From Treponema sp. UBA4873 (lineage in GTDB: Bacteria; Spirochaetota; Spirochaetia; Treponematales; Treponemataceae), in assembly GCA_002399405.1 (NCBI GenBank), contig DHDP01000007.1, forward strand, positions 1 to 56,875: 56,875 nucleotides of DNA, given 5' to 3'. The notes beneath the pieces are model-generated. The model saw only the letters and a program-made list of their open reading frames with translations, searched no databases and was not told the DNA's origin. The translations under genes and the position numbers were made by a program. This document shows, piece by piece, positions 1 through 8,938 of the stretch; position 1 is the stretch's first letter; each line of letters starts with the position of its first letter.

Positions 1-53
1 GCTGCGAGTAAAAGGGCTGCAGCACCTGCTTTAATAATGTTTGTCTCTTTCAT
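1..53 (-). CDS. N-terminus of an exported protein (partial)
   Basis: Only the first 17 codons are inside the window. They read MKETNIIKAGAAALLLA, a basic start followed by a hydrophobic stretch typical of a signal peptide. An AGGAGA ribosome site lies just upstream of the ATG, 64 bp after the end of the RND-type exporter on the same strand, so the two are probably co-transcribed. Genes after exporters of this type are often outer-membrane lipoprotein-sorting (LolA-like) proteins, but nothing visible here proves that. Confidence 0.6.
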   Translation of the reverse strand, partial: MKETNIIKAGAAALLLA

Positions 54-117
54 AGTGGTATCTCCTAACAAATGTTATTCGTGTTATCCGGCAGAAAAGT
101 TCTGCCGGATTGGCAGC

Positions 118-2829
118 TTATTTTTTTTCTGTTTTCGGGCGTATGAACTTCGGATCGAAATTGTTCAGAATTCCCGGAATAACAGTCATTGCAAGCGCAG
201 AGCTTGTGAACATGACTACTGCGACAAGGATGCCGATGTACCGCAAGACAACGAATTCGGAAAGACACAGAACAACGAAGCCGAGCCCGACGGCAACCGC
301 ATTTATAATAATTCCCCTGCCGCTTTTCCGGAATGTTTTCCGTGTTACTTCTTCGAGATCGTCGCTTTCCTCTCTTTCCTCTTTATAGTTCGTTATAAAG
401 TGAATCGTATAGTCTATGCCGATTCCCACCGCAAGGGAGGCGATAAGCGCTGTAAACATATCCAGATTGATATGAGTCAGTCCCATAACCATAAAGTTTA
501 TGAGAACACAGAACACGAGCGGTATGCATCCGATGATTCCGGCTATCGGGGATTTGAATGCGATTGTCAGAATGACGAATACGCAGACAAACGAGAACAG
601 CAGACTGTACAGCTGACTTGAAATAATCATGCCCGTCATTACGTATTCAAGCTGAGCCCCCCCTGTCGCTTCAAGCGTGTATCCTTTCGGAAAATGTACA
701 GCTGCATACGTTTTAGCATCATTTATGATATCGCCGACAAGCGTCGTACTTCTTGTCCTCAGCTGCACGATGACGCGCAGTGTTGACGGTTCAAGCGAGT
801 TGTCCGCAAAACTATTAAGAGAACCGCTGTACAGCAGCAGATACTGCGTAATGAGATTCTTCAGATCCTCCCGTGAAGCGACACCGTATTTTTCAGTATC
901 GCGCGGTATTTCGTAAAAGGCCGTTCCGTTATAGTTCAATTTTTTTTCGAGTACATCTACGATTTCGTCGACGGAAGCATGTTTACCGCCTGCTTCCGCA
1001 TATGCGGAGGCCAGCATGTCAAGACCTTTCTTTACCGTCATTGTTTCGGCAAGTTTTCCGGTATAGACGGCAGCAGGATCCGTATAATCCGCCGCAGGTG
1101 CAGCTGTGTCTGGAGTTTCCTCCGAATCAGAAACGAAACTGAACGAATCGAACGAATCAAGAGTTTCATTTGAAGAAGTGCCGCCGGCTGTCGTATCAGC
1201 CGCCTCGGACTGTATTTCTTCCGGAACAGTATCGGCAGGAATGTGCATAACCTGATTCATCCGTTTGACGAACGTCGTAAACGAGATCACCTTGCCGACA
1301 CTGTCATACTTCTTTTGAAGATACGTTTCCAGTTCATCGAGCGGTTCAAGGATTTCCGGATCATTCATAGAGCCTTTTTCTCCGCCGCTGACGATAAAAT
1401 AAATACTGTCCGTACCGGCAAATCTTTTGTCGACATAGCGGATATCCTGACGCATCTTTCCGTTTTCAGGGAAATAATTAACCATCGCAGTGTCTATAAC
1501 AATTTTTCTGATGCCGAAATATGAAAAACCAGCCATCAGAACACAGAACAGCAGTAAACGTACTTTTGATCCGGCGAGGAAATGATAGATTCTGTAGAAG
1601 GTAGCCGACGAATCTTTTTGTTTAAAACTGCCGGACCTATTTCTGGACGTATTTTTATTTGAGGGAAGTTTTGCTTTCCTTCCGATTTTATTTACCGGTT
1701 TCAACATCATGAGGGCCGGAATAAATGTAAGCGCCAAAAGAAGTGCAAAAAAAACACCGGAAGAGGTGAATATGGAAAAACTTCTCATCGGAATAAGCGG
1801 ACTTGTTATATTCGAAAGAAAACCTGCGATTGTCGTAAGTCCCGCAAGAAGCACGGGGAAAAAGACGCTTTTTACTCCCGTGCAGATAATATCCTTATGA
1901 ATTTCTTTGGTGACTGTTTCCCCCGGATGCTGCGTATACCATTCGTCAAGCTGAGCGTAATAATGGTTCATAACGTGAATTCCGTATGCCGCTCCGACTG
2001 CTATGAGCGCAATCGGAATAAGCGTCGAAATGATATTGAACGTAAAGTGGTTCATCGCCAGAAGTCCGAGCGCCCAGCAGGTTGCCATAAGGACAGTGAT
2101 AATCGGCAGCAGCATTCCGTCCATCGTTCTGAATGAAAGAAAAAGAGTGATAAGGACGACGATTGTAACGAGCGGAATAAGCATCGCAAGATCTTTGTTC
2201 ATCAGCCTTTTGGCTTCCGCACTGACCACCGGATCACCGACAAAGGTCGTCTTTATATCAGGTCTGTCAACGGATGAAGTTACAACGTTTTTGACGGCCG
2301 CGAGCGTTTCATCTATTTCATTATTCGGAAGTCCCGCAACGAGCGTGACGACCATCTGCGTACTGTGCATGTCGTCCGACATAATGACCCTGTCGTATAC
2401 GTCGCTCCAGTCGGACAGGCGTTCGTATATACGCTGTATATCACCGGCAGAACCGGTGTAATCACTTCCGATAAGCGGTTCGCTCGCGAGACCGCCGTTT
2501 TCTCCGGAAAGATAATCGACGTTCGACAGACTCTGTACTTCGTCGACATTTTTTAAAGCTTCAAGCTTCTTTGTGATCATTTGCACTAATTTGATGTTCC
2601 GATCGGTCAGGAACGGAGAATCAGGAGTTTCAAGTACAATACCTATTTTATCTGTAGCGCCGAATTTGTCTTCCGACTCGACTAAACGAGTGTACGATTC
2701 ATTTTCCTGCGGGAAAAACATTCGGATACCGTTGCTTATAGTGAGATTCCGCATTTGTACCGCAAAGAAAACCGTTACGGCAAATTCTGCGACAATAATC
2801 AGCAGCGGATATTTGAAAAACCGTTTCAT
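118..2829 (-). CDS. RND superfamily exporter, MMPL/HAE3 type
   Basis: This 903-residue membrane protein has the two-fold RND layout. There is a membrane helix at the N-terminus (about 5-25), a large extracytoplasmic domain, a cluster of helices (about 215-380), a second extracytoplasmic domain (about 440-720) and a second helix cluster up to the C-terminus. The loop near residues 530-610 is low-complexity and rich in Ser, Asp, Thr and Ala. Such pumps use the proton gradient to move lipids, hopanoids or hydrophobic compounds across the envelope. The substrate cannot be read from the sequence. It is probably transcribed with the exported protein at 1-53. The family assignment is strong, the substrate unknown. 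Confidence 0.85.
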   Translation of the reverse strand: MKRFFKYPLLIIVAEFAVTVFFAVQMRNLTISNGIRMFFPQENESYTRLVESEDKFGATDKIGIVLETPDSPFLTDRNIKLVQMITKKLEALKNVDEVQSLSNVDYLSGENGGLASEPLIGSDYTGSAGDIQRIYERLSDWSDVYDRVIMSDDMHSTQMVVTLVAGLPNNEIDETLAAVKNVVTSSVDRPDIKTTFVGDPVVSAEAKRLMNKDLAMLIPLVTIVVLITLFLSFRTMDGMLLPIITVLMATCWALGLLAMNHFTFNIISTLIPIALIAVGAAYGIHVMNHYYAQLDEWYTQHPGETVTKEIHKDIICTGVKSVFFPVLLAGLTTIAGFLSNITSPLIPMRSFSIFTSSGVFFALLLALTFIPALMMLKPVNKIGRKAKLPSNKNTSRNRSGSFKQKDSSATFYRIYHFLAGSKVRLLLFCVLMAGFSYFGIRKIVIDTAMVNYFPENGKMRQDIRYVDKRFAGTDSIYFIVSGGEKGSMNDPEILEPLDELETYLQKKYDSVGKVISFTTFVKRMNQVMHIPADTVPEEIQSEAADTTAGGTSSNETLDSFDSFSFVSDSEETPDTAAPAADYTDPAAVYTGKLAETMTVKKGLDMLASAYAEAGGKHASVDEIVDVLEKKLNYNGTAFYEIPRDTEKYGVASREDLKNLITQYLLLYSGSLNSFADNSLEPSTLRVIVQLRTRSTTLVGDIINDAKTYAAVHFPKGYTLEATGGAQLEYVMTGMIISSQLYSLLFSFVCVFVILTIAFKSPIAGIIGCIPLVFCVLINFMVMGLTHINLDMFTALIASLAVGIGIDYTIHFITNYKEEREESDDLEEVTRKTFRKSGRGIIINAVAVGLGFVVLCLSEFVVLRYIGILVAVVMFTSSALAMTVIPGILNNFDPKFIRPKTEKK

Positions 2830-2883
2830 AAAACCTCCAACAAAGTCTTGTTAAAAGGAATATATGAAATTCCGACATAACCG

Positions 2884-3275
2884 TGAACGGACAGTTTTTA
2901 TCAGCTGGGTAAATTTCGGACAAACTGGTGAATTTGGGTAAATATACAGGAATGCCGTGTACGCCTGCAGAATCATCGGATTTGCTGTAAAAAGCGGCAG
3001 CTGATTCATCCGGCGGCCGTTGCATGTCCCGACGAAAATGAATAGTCTGAAGGCCGCGGAATAAGCAGCTGCACTGCGGTGTTAATATCGCACGGCCGTA
3101 ACCGGTGTACAATATTCTTAAGCGTGAAACACAAGAGCATGCCGACTGCGAGACTTACTGCAATTGATATGCTGTACCGTTTATAAAAACAGGCTAAATA
3201 ACATCCGTGTGTTTCAGGTTTATTTATTATTTCTTGCATATTATTCTTGTCTGATTTATTTTTTGATCTGTACAA
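2884..3275 (-). pseudogene. Broken PAP2-type phosphatase gene
   Basis: The frame from 3275 to 3006 encodes a recognisable PAP2 core: a hydrophobic helix, the KNIVHRLRP motif (family KxxxxxxRP) and SFSSGHATAA (family PSGH). It then hits a stop right after the second motif. A second frame (about 3002-2884) continues with residues that could be a worn third motif region. The N-terminal helices normally present upstream are missing. The gene therefore appears truncated at the 5' end and frameshifted near 3004. A functional short protein is unlikely because the third catalytic motif (SRxxxxxHxxxD) is not intact. Confidence 0.6.
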
Positions 3276-3725
3276 ATTTTTATAATTATTATTAAGGGTG
3301 GGCTCAATCTGATCGTGATTTTTTGATGTTCTTTTTTAGGGAACAGATAATACCGGCAATTCCGGTAAGTTTTTGGAGGCTCAATTTGCCGTCGAACGGC
3401 AAATTCCGGTTTACTTTTTTATTCCGGATACTATAACAAATTTTTATAAAACTACAGCCTTTGTCTTACTTCACAGGAATCATCATAATTTATATACTTT
3501 ATCTAACAGAATAAATGATTTTGTAACTTTTATTAATAAGATAGACAGAATATAAAAATATCCCGGAGGCTCAGAGATAGATAATGCGAAAAATATTTTT
3601 ATAAATTTGACTTATATTCGTAAATATGTCGTAAAAAACTTTTTACAAAAAAAACAGGGACTCATTAGTTATGTATATCTTACGGCTTCAGTGCCGGTAA
3701 AAACTGTGTTATAGGAGTGTAAAAT
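3276..3725. other. AT-rich intergenic region with a perfect hairpin
   Basis: This 450-bp stretch has no convincing gene. It contains a perfect 10-bp inverted repeat at 3383-3405 (AATTTGCCGT, loop CGA, then its complement) followed by CCGGTTTAC and a T-run, so it could act as a plus-strand terminator or as an operator. The leader of the flavoprotein gene at 3726 has the ribosome site TAGGAGTG about 6 nt before ATG. I could not find a well-spaced -35/-10 pair. Confidence 0.5.
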
Positions 3726-5807
3726 ATGGAGAATGATATTTCACGTCGAAGTTTTCTAAAAGGAGCCGCTGCAGGGGCTCTCGGCGCTGTGGCAACAGGA
3801 TTTTTAGGTATTTCCGCCATAGATAAAATTAAACTCAAGAATGGTAAATATACTCCCGGTATTTATTCTGCATCGGCCACAGGAATCGGCAAAGTGACTG
3901 TCACCATGACATTCAGTGAAACTGCCATTACGAATGTAAAAATAGATACCAGTAACGAAACGGAAGGAATCGGAAAGGGAATTGGAGATCAGTTTGCAGA
4001 AAAATTGATCAAAGCTCAGTCTCAAAATGTTGATACGATTTCGGGGGCAACTGTTACTTCCAATGCAATAAAAACGGCAGCCGCGGCCTGTATTGCACAA
4101 GCAATGGGTGGAACCATCCAGACGGATACAAAAATCGCTGTTATGAAGGGCTACAGCTCTAATATTAACTGGCTTGGAGATGCTCCTGTCGTAAACGATA
4201 AAGATATTGACACTACTATTAATGCAGATGTCGTCGTTGTAGGAAGCGGTCATGCGGGGATTCAGGTAGCACTCGCTGCAGCTCAGAAAGGAGCAAGTGT
4301 CGCTGTCATTGAAAAACAAACAGAAGATAAATTTACGGTTCTCGGGGAGGATGTCGGTATCTGGAATTCAAAATTCATGCAGGATACCTTTAACCTCGAA
4401 GAATATGATGTCGGTGAAATAGTTCACGAATTTGTAAGACGCAGCGGCGGACGTGTAAATGCAAATCTTATTCATATGTATGTGGAAAATTCGGGCAGAA
4501 TGTTCGACAATGCCATAAAAATTATTCAGAAAGGGGCTCATACTGATATACTTGATACGTCCGTCCTTGTTTGCCAAAAACAGAAAGGAGTACGACATTA
4601 CCCCATTGAATGCGGGGGATGGAAAACGTGGGCGACTACAGCACAGTTTATGGGAAAAATTTCTCATGAATCTGTACAGGGGGTTGCAAAATTTTCAAAT
4701 CTTCCTGTCTATTCAAAAGAATTGATCAAAGAAGCCCAACGGTTAGGTGCAAAATGGTATTACGGAACTTCCGCCGTTGTTCTTGATAAAGATTCAGAAG
4801 GAACGGTAACCGGCTGCATTTCAAAAGACAGCACTGGGAAATACATCAGGTTTGCTGCAAAAAAAGGCGTCGCCGTTACAACCGGGGATTTTGCGGCTAA
4901 CTCAGATATGAGCTGGGCACTCCTTAACGAAGAAATGGAATGGGGCGATCGAAAAGGAGAAAAACAGAGCGACTTTTTAACACCATTTAGTCGAGATGGC
5001 TATGGCCATAAGTTATGTTGCTGGGCAGGCGGAATGATAGAACCTTCTCCTCGTCCTACTATGAATATAGGAGGTAGTCCTGGTGGTCCATGGGGAACAG
5101 CTCCGTTCCTTTGGCTCAACAAATCAGGGCTCCGGTACTGTAATGAAGCATCCATTCAATCTGTACGAGGTATAACTATGCGCCAACCTGCAGGACTTAT
5201 AGTCACTGTTACGGACAGCAAATGGATGCAGTCCGTTTGTTCTGCAGGAGTAGAACACGGGGGACCTAATTATGGCCGGCCGGTATATTATGATGAGATG
5301 GAAGATGACATGAGCAAAGTTCTTGCTGCCGGTTCAAACGGTTCACAAGTACGTGGATGTTTTATTGCAGAGCGGATGGAGTCTACTGTATATGGGGCAA
5401 ATACACTTAGTGAACTTGCAGAGTATCTCGGCTATTCGGGTAACGATAAAAGTACTTTTCTTGCTTCCGTTGAGCACTATAATAAGTTATGCTACAAAAA
5501 AGATGACACCGATTTCGGAAAAGATATAAAGTGTATGATACCGGTAGATCACGCTCCTTTCTACGGTGTTATTGGAAATAATTCCGCCAGCGGGGCAGTT
5601 GGACTTGTAACACTTGCGGGGATGGTTACTGACAACAATATGAATGTTCTCGATGAGAATTACTCACCAATCAAGGGACTGTATGTCGCAGGTAATACAC
5701 TTGGAGGTCGTTACGGAACGGGATATTGTACACCTTGTGCAGGAAATTCTATCGGCATGGCCGAGACTCATGGTTATGTGCTTGGCGAATATCTGGCGTC
5801 ACTTTAA
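3726..5807 (+). CDS. Tat-exported flavoprotein reductase (FMN-binding plus FAD_binding_2)
   Basis: This 693-residue protein begins with a twin-arginine signal (SRRSFLKG followed by a hydrophobic Ala/Gly stretch), so it should be exported folded. Residues about 40-130 form an FMN-binding domain with DTISGATVTS, the motif whose threonine is covalently flavinylated by ApbE. From about 165 a Rossmann FAD domain starts (VVVVGSGHAGIQVA). The order matches respiratory reductases such as urocanate reductase and soluble fumarate reductases, which pass electrons to an organic acceptor outside the membrane. The acceptor is unknown, and the C-terminal glycine-rich motif (GGRYGTGYC) departs from the usual fumarate-reductase wording. 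It converges with the tatBAC operon, which probably exports it. No apbE gene is in the window. Confidence 0.88.
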   Translation: MENDISRRSFLKGAAAGALGAVATGFLGISAIDKIKLKNGKYTPGIYSASATGIGKVTVTMTFSETAITNVKIDTSNETEGIGKGIGDQFAEKLIKAQSQNVDTISGATVTSNAIKTAAAACIAQAMGGTIQTDTKIAVMKGYSSNINWLGDAPVVNDKDIDTTINADVVVVGSGHAGIQVALAAAQKGASVAVIEKQTEDKFTVLGEDVGIWNSKFMQDTFNLEEYDVGEIVHEFVRRSGGRVNANLIHMYVENSGRMFDNAIKIIQKGAHTDILDTSVLVCQKQKGVRHYPIECGGWKTWATTAQFMGKISHESVQGVAKFSNLPVYSKELIKEAQRLGAKWYYGTSAVVLDKDSEGTVTGCISKDSTGKYIRFAAKKGVAVTTGDFAANSDMSWALLNEEMEWGDRKGEKQSDFLTPFSRDGYGHKLCCWAGGMIEPSPRPTMNIGGSPGGPWGTAPFLWLNKSGLRYCNEASIQSVRGITMRQPAGLIVTVTDSKWMQSVCSAGVEHGGPNYGRPVYYDEMEDDMSKVLAAGSNGSQVRGCFIAERMESTVYGANTLSELAEYLGYSGNDKSTFLASVEHYNKLCYKKDDTDFGKDIKCMIPVDHAPFYGVIGNNSASGAVGLVTLAGMVTDNNMNVLDENYSPIKGLYVAGNTLGGRYGTGYCTPCAGNSIGMAETHGYVLGEYLASL

Positions 5808-5835
5808 CTAAAGCTGTTTTTGGAGTCTGCTTCAA

Positions 5836-5859
5836 AGAGGAATAATTATTTATTCCTCT
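5836..5859. terminator. Hairpin between convergent reductase and tatC genes
   Basis: AGAGGAATAA is repeated inverted around a 4-nt loop, giving a 10-bp stem that includes the tatC stop codon. It lies between two convergent genes, a usual place for a shared bidirectional terminator. No strong T-run follows directly, so efficiency is uncertain. Confidence 0.4.
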
Positions 5860-6563
5860 GCCGGTTTTACCTTTTTTGCCACGAGAATGCCTACTCCATA
5901 TAAAACCAATAATGGAATAGCAAGCATTACTTGCGAGAGTACATCAGGAGGTGTAAGAATCGCGGCTACGATAAAAATAAGCAAAACTACGTATTTAAAC
6001 TTGCTGATAAGCATTTGTGGCGTAGTAAGTCCTATTTTCGTGGTTATGTAGATAATAACCGGTAAGTCGAATGCAGCTCCAAACGGTAGCAAAAAAGAAA
6101 GCATAAAATTGAGATATTTATCAATTGATATCAGCGGATTTGCAAGATTTTTACTTGAAACCAGAAAGAATTTAATAGCCAGATTATAAATACAGGTATA
6201 ACAAAACACGACACCGCTTAAAAAAAGTGCGAGAGTTAAAAAGAAATAAATTTTAAATGCACGTATTTCCTTTGCATACAAAGCTGGCTTTATAAATTTC
6301 CATATCTGCCAGATTATGACGGGGCTGGCTATTATAACGCCTGCAACAAAAGAAATTTTCAGTTGGGTAATTATTGCCTCTGAAACAGTAGTGTAGATTA
6401 CTTCTACGCCATACTGCTTTAAGGGCAGAGTAATAAAATTTAGAAGGCGTGTGCTAAAAAAATAAAATACAATAACAAAAGCCGTTATTATAGCAGCAAT
6501 ACTGACAATACATCTCTTTCTAAGCTCAAGGAAATGCTGAAGCAGTGGTTTTGTATCATTCAC
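5850..6563 (-). CDS. tatC: Sec-independent translocase subunit TatC
   Basis: This 237-residue polytopic membrane protein opens with the typical TatC N-terminus (LLQHFLELRKRC, family HLxELRxR) and has about six membrane helices. TatC is the receptor that recognises the twin-arginine signal. The start is GTG at 6563, six bases after the tatA stop. It is the last gene of a tatB-tatA-tatC operon. The only obvious Tat substrate in the window is the flavoprotein encoded next to it on the opposite strand. Confidence 0.92.
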   Translation of the reverse strand: MNDTKPLLQHFLELRKRCIVSIAAIITAFVIVFYFFSTRLLNFITLPLKQYGVEVIYTTVSEAIITQLKISFVAGVIIASPVIIWQIWKFIKPALYAKEIRAFKIYFFLTLALFLSGVVFCYTCIYNLAIKFFLVSSKNLANPLISIDKYLNFMLSFLLPFGAAFDLPVIIYITTKIGLTTPQMLISKFKYVVLLIFIVAAILTPPDVLSQVMLAIPLLVLYGVGILVAKKVKPAEE

Positions 6564-6569
6564 AGTCGT

Positions 6570-6746
6570 TTAATCTTTTGAATCTGTTTTTTTATCAGTG
6601 TCATCTTTATCGGTTTCTTTTAAAGCATTTTTAAAATCACGAATACTTTGTCCAAGAGCTTTACCCAGTCCTGCTATTTTTCCACCGCCGAACAACACTA
6701 ACGCCAATATAATAATAAGTACGATTTCCGATGCACCCAATCTCAT
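6570..6746 (-). CDS. tatA: Sec-independent translocase subunit TatA
   Basis: This 58-residue protein has an N-terminal membrane helix (ASEIVLIIILALVLFGGGKI) followed by the amphipathic helix GLGKALGQSIRDFKNALKE and a charged tail, the exact TatA/E plan. TatA oligomers form the transport pore. Its ATG overlaps the end of tatB by 4 nt, so translation of the two is coupled. Confidence 0.92.
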   Translation of the reverse strand: MRLGASEIVLIIILALVLFGGGKIAGLGKALGQSIRDFKNALKETDKDDTDKKTDSKD

Positions 6747-7015
6747 TTTTCTGTATCCTCCTCTATCATATCTTTTAATTTTGATAATTCTTTTCCCGTA
6801 TCTTTTATAGGTTCTTCAATTTCAGATTTTGTGTTCCCTATTTCATTTACTATATCATCCCATCCGGCCTCATCTTTTATTTCCCTGATCTGTGCAGAAA
6901 TTTTTTTTATTCCTCTTGCAACAAAGCGAACGACTTTAGGAAGATCTTTCGGCCCGACTATAATATATGCAACAAAGAATATAACAATTAGTTCTGAAAG
7001 GCCTATAGTCATCAT
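6743..7015 (-). CDS. tatB: Sec-independent translocase subunit TatB
   Basis: This 90-residue protein has the helix-hinge-helix start of TatB (IGLSELIVIFFVAYIIVGPKDLPKVVRFVARG). The Gly-Pro hinge and a longer charged, coiled tail set it apart from TatA. I start it at the ATG at 7015, which has a GAGG site about 7 nt upstream, rather than at the ATG at 7042. TatB joins TatC in the signal receptor. It is the first gene of the operon. Confidence 0.88.
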   Translation of the reverse strand: MMTIGLSELIVIFFVAYIIVGPKDLPKVVRFVARGIKKISAQIREIKDEAGWDDIVNEIGNTKSEIEEPIKDTGKELSKLKDMIEEDTEK

Positions 7016-7154
7016 TACAAACCTCAATATTAACAATAACACATTACTATTTTTGTGTATATATTACCGATCTTAAAAATCGGAACTGTGTCTTTTCCGG
7101 TAAAAAATAATATCGTAAGCAAGTCTGCCAGGTGCACCGGATTATATAATTTTT

Positions 7155-7240
7155 TCTTCTATCGCTATCGGCGTGAAAGAGAACGAAATGTTCCCTACCG
7201 TTTCGCCCATATCCGGCCGGGAAGAAGAAAATCGACTTTC
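7155..7240 (+). pseudogene. Duplicated nitroreductase fragment
   Basis: About 75 bases are nearly the same as the middle of the intact nitroreductase gene (around 7998-8072). Both encode IGVKENE, then FP, then SPI. Relative to the intact copy, five bases are missing after TCGCCCATA, which shifts the frame. No start or end of the gene is present. It is a leftover of a duplication or of an older copy of the gene. Confidence 0.7.
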
Positions 7241-7511
7241 CGATTTTGAAGTGCATGTGAGTCAGTTCGTTGAAGCCGCATGGGGATGTTTTGACATGAA
7301 CGGCTATCCGGTTGTAAACGGATGGATTCCCGCAAACGGGTTATACACAGCAGGATTTGAGTGTATCATGTATCCGCTTAAATTCCGAAGTCTGCAGCTC
7401 CGTGCAAGTGTCGGAACAGATTTGACCCGTACGCTGTTCAATGCACTTCCCGGTGTCAGAGACTGCTTCAATACTGACAGGCCACAGGGAAGGCAGCCGT
7501 ACTTACGGTAG
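7241..7511 (+). pseudogene. 3' remnant of an unrecognised gene
   Basis: Reading in frame from the nitroreductase fragment gives about 90 residues that look like real protein (for example NGWIPANGLYTAG, YPLKFRSLQLRASVGTDLTR) with alternating hydrophobic strands, as at the end of a beta-rich secreted or outer-membrane protein. There is no start codon of its own and the join to the nitroreductase fragment is abrupt. I read it as the tail of a gene whose 5' part was lost. I do not recognise the family. Confidence 0.4.
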
Positions 7512-7633
7512 GCATCGGTTTGTTCTATATAATTAATGTTGCGTTCAGCATATGGGAATATGACTTGAAAGATTATATACTACTAAAGAAGAAATGCACC
7601 GTATATCAGATGTTATCTATGGAGGTACTAAAA

Positions 7634-8482
7634 ATGAAACTTGATTTCCCTGCCGAACAGACCATAAAGGAACGCCGCAGCGTAAGGACCTATCAGGAAA
7701 AATCCGTTTCTGCAGAGGATAAAGAAAAACTCATGGCGTATGCCGCTTCTTTATCAAATCCTTTCGGAGTCCATGTGTCTTTCCACCTGCTGGAAACGAA
7801 AGACGCGTCGAATTCACAAAAACTTGGAACTTACGGCGTCATCAAAGGAACCAAAGTTTTTATCGGCGTGACCGTTCCTGCCGGCGAATTTGCGCTCGAG
7901 GCGGTTGGCTATGATTTTGAGAAGCTGATTCTGTACGCAACGCACTTGGGAATCGGTACCTGCTGGCTTGCCGGAACCTTCAACCGCACCGCGTTTACTT
8001 CCGCTATCGGCGTGAAAGAGAACGAATTGTTCCCTGCTATTTCGCCCATAGGATATCCGGCCGGAAAGAAAAGTCTGACGGAATCCCTGTTCCGCAGGAC
8101 GCTGAAGTCCGGCCAGCGGAAAAGCTGGAGCGAACTCTTTTTCAAGGAAAACTTCGACATTCCCCTGACAGAAGCTGATGCGGGAGATTATGCTTTGCCC
8201 CTGGAGATGCTGCGTCTGGCGCCTTCCGCCACCAACAAACAGCCGTGGAGAATCGTGCAGGCGAATGGGGCGTATCATTTTTACGCTGCAATAGATACAG
8301 GAAAAAGCGGAGAAAACCCCGTGGTTATCCAGAGAGTAGACGTCGGCATCGGTGCAGTCCATTTTCATCTGACAGCACTGGAGAAGGATTTGTCCGGAAA
8401 ATTTGAAAAGCTGGCGGATCCGAAAATTGCCGCTCCGGAGAATCTGCGGTATCTCTTCTCATGGATACCTGAAAAAAGATAA
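7634..8482 (+). CDS. Nitroreductase family protein
   Basis: This 282-residue protein has a nitroreductase fold in an internally duplicated, longer version. The first half has ERRSVRTYQ, the FMN-phosphate-binding start, and the second half has LAPSATNKQPWR, another FMN-contact motif. Such proteins bind FMN and use NAD(P)H to reduce nitro compounds, quinones or flavin. The start is the ATG at 7634, which follows GGAGG at 7621-7625. An in-frame start upstream at 7520 has no ribosome site. A fragment of a sister copy lies 470 bp upstream. Confidence 0.82.
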   Translation: MKLDFPAEQTIKERRSVRTYQEKSVSAEDKEKLMAYAASLSNPFGVHVSFHLLETKDASNSQKLGTYGVIKGTKVFIGVTVPAGEFALEAVGYDFEKLILYATHLGIGTCWLAGTFNRTAFTSAIGVKENELFPAISPIGYPAGKKSLTESLFRRTLKSGQRKSWSELFFKENFDIPLTEADAGDYALPLEMLRLAPSATNKQPWRIVQANGAYHFYAAIDTGKSGENPVVIQRVDVGIGAVHFHLTALEKDLSGKFEKLADPKIAAPENLRYLFSWIPEKR

Positions 8483-8575
8483 AAAGATAACCGGTTTTGG
8501 CTACACTCATGGCGACAGTACTTTTCTTTACATTTTTCTGATCCTGTCAAAGTAGTGTATGTACTGTAAAAAAGT

Positions 8576-8613
8576 AACCCCCTGCTATATAAAGAAATAT
8601 ACGGCAGCGGGGT
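8576..8613 (+). terminator. Hairpin after the nitroreductase gene
   Basis: ACCCCCTGCTATAT pairs with ATATACGGCAGCGGGGT around a short AT-rich loop. The stem is long but imperfect. It lies about 95 bp after the nitroreductase stop and before the tRNA-Val gene on the other strand. It has no clear T-run, so it may end transcription only weakly or have another role. Confidence 0.35.
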
Positions 8614-8659
8614 ATGTCATTTATACTGTAATTTTAAACAAAAAATCACCGCCATTTAG

Positions 8660-8733
8660 TGCGCGGTACTAGAATCGAACTAGTGACCCCAAGCGTGTCA
8701 TGCTTGTACTCTAACCAACTGAGCTAATCGCGC
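8660..8733 (-). tRNA. tRNA-Val (anticodon GAC)
   Basis: The cloverleaf is readable: acceptor GCGCGAT/ACCGCGC, D-stem GCTC/GAGT, anticodon stem CAAGC/GCTTG with loop ATGACAC (anticodon GAC), T-stem ACTAG/CTAGT with loop TTCGATT, discriminator A. CCA is not encoded. The acceptor stem has an A-C mismatch at pair 6-67. The 5' leader and 3' trailer can pair for about 15 bp (with two G-U pairs), extending the acceptor stem, and the trailer ends in TTTTTT, so the transcript terminator seems to be formed by sequence on both sides of the tRNA. Confidence 0.9.
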
Positions 8734-8938
8734 ACCAAATAGCGGTGAATGAAACTATCCTATAGAAAATTCCGTTTTTCGTCAATACTTCGTATGCCAT
8801 ACTTCATACGATTCGCAGTTTTAGACCGCCGGTATGTAATCCGCGGACAATTTTTATGCGGAATTTTTGTTCACTGTATCTATATTTGTTTTTTTACTTG
8901 TCGGATATACTCCGATTAACGGAGTGTAATGCACTTTT

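Noticed and set aside
118..621. Long plus-strand frames opposite the RND gene
   Set aside because: They are shadows of the minus-strand gene, with no ribosome site and no protein-like composition.
3006..3275. Short functional PAP2 protein
   Set aside because: It lacks the third catalytic motif and N-terminal helices.
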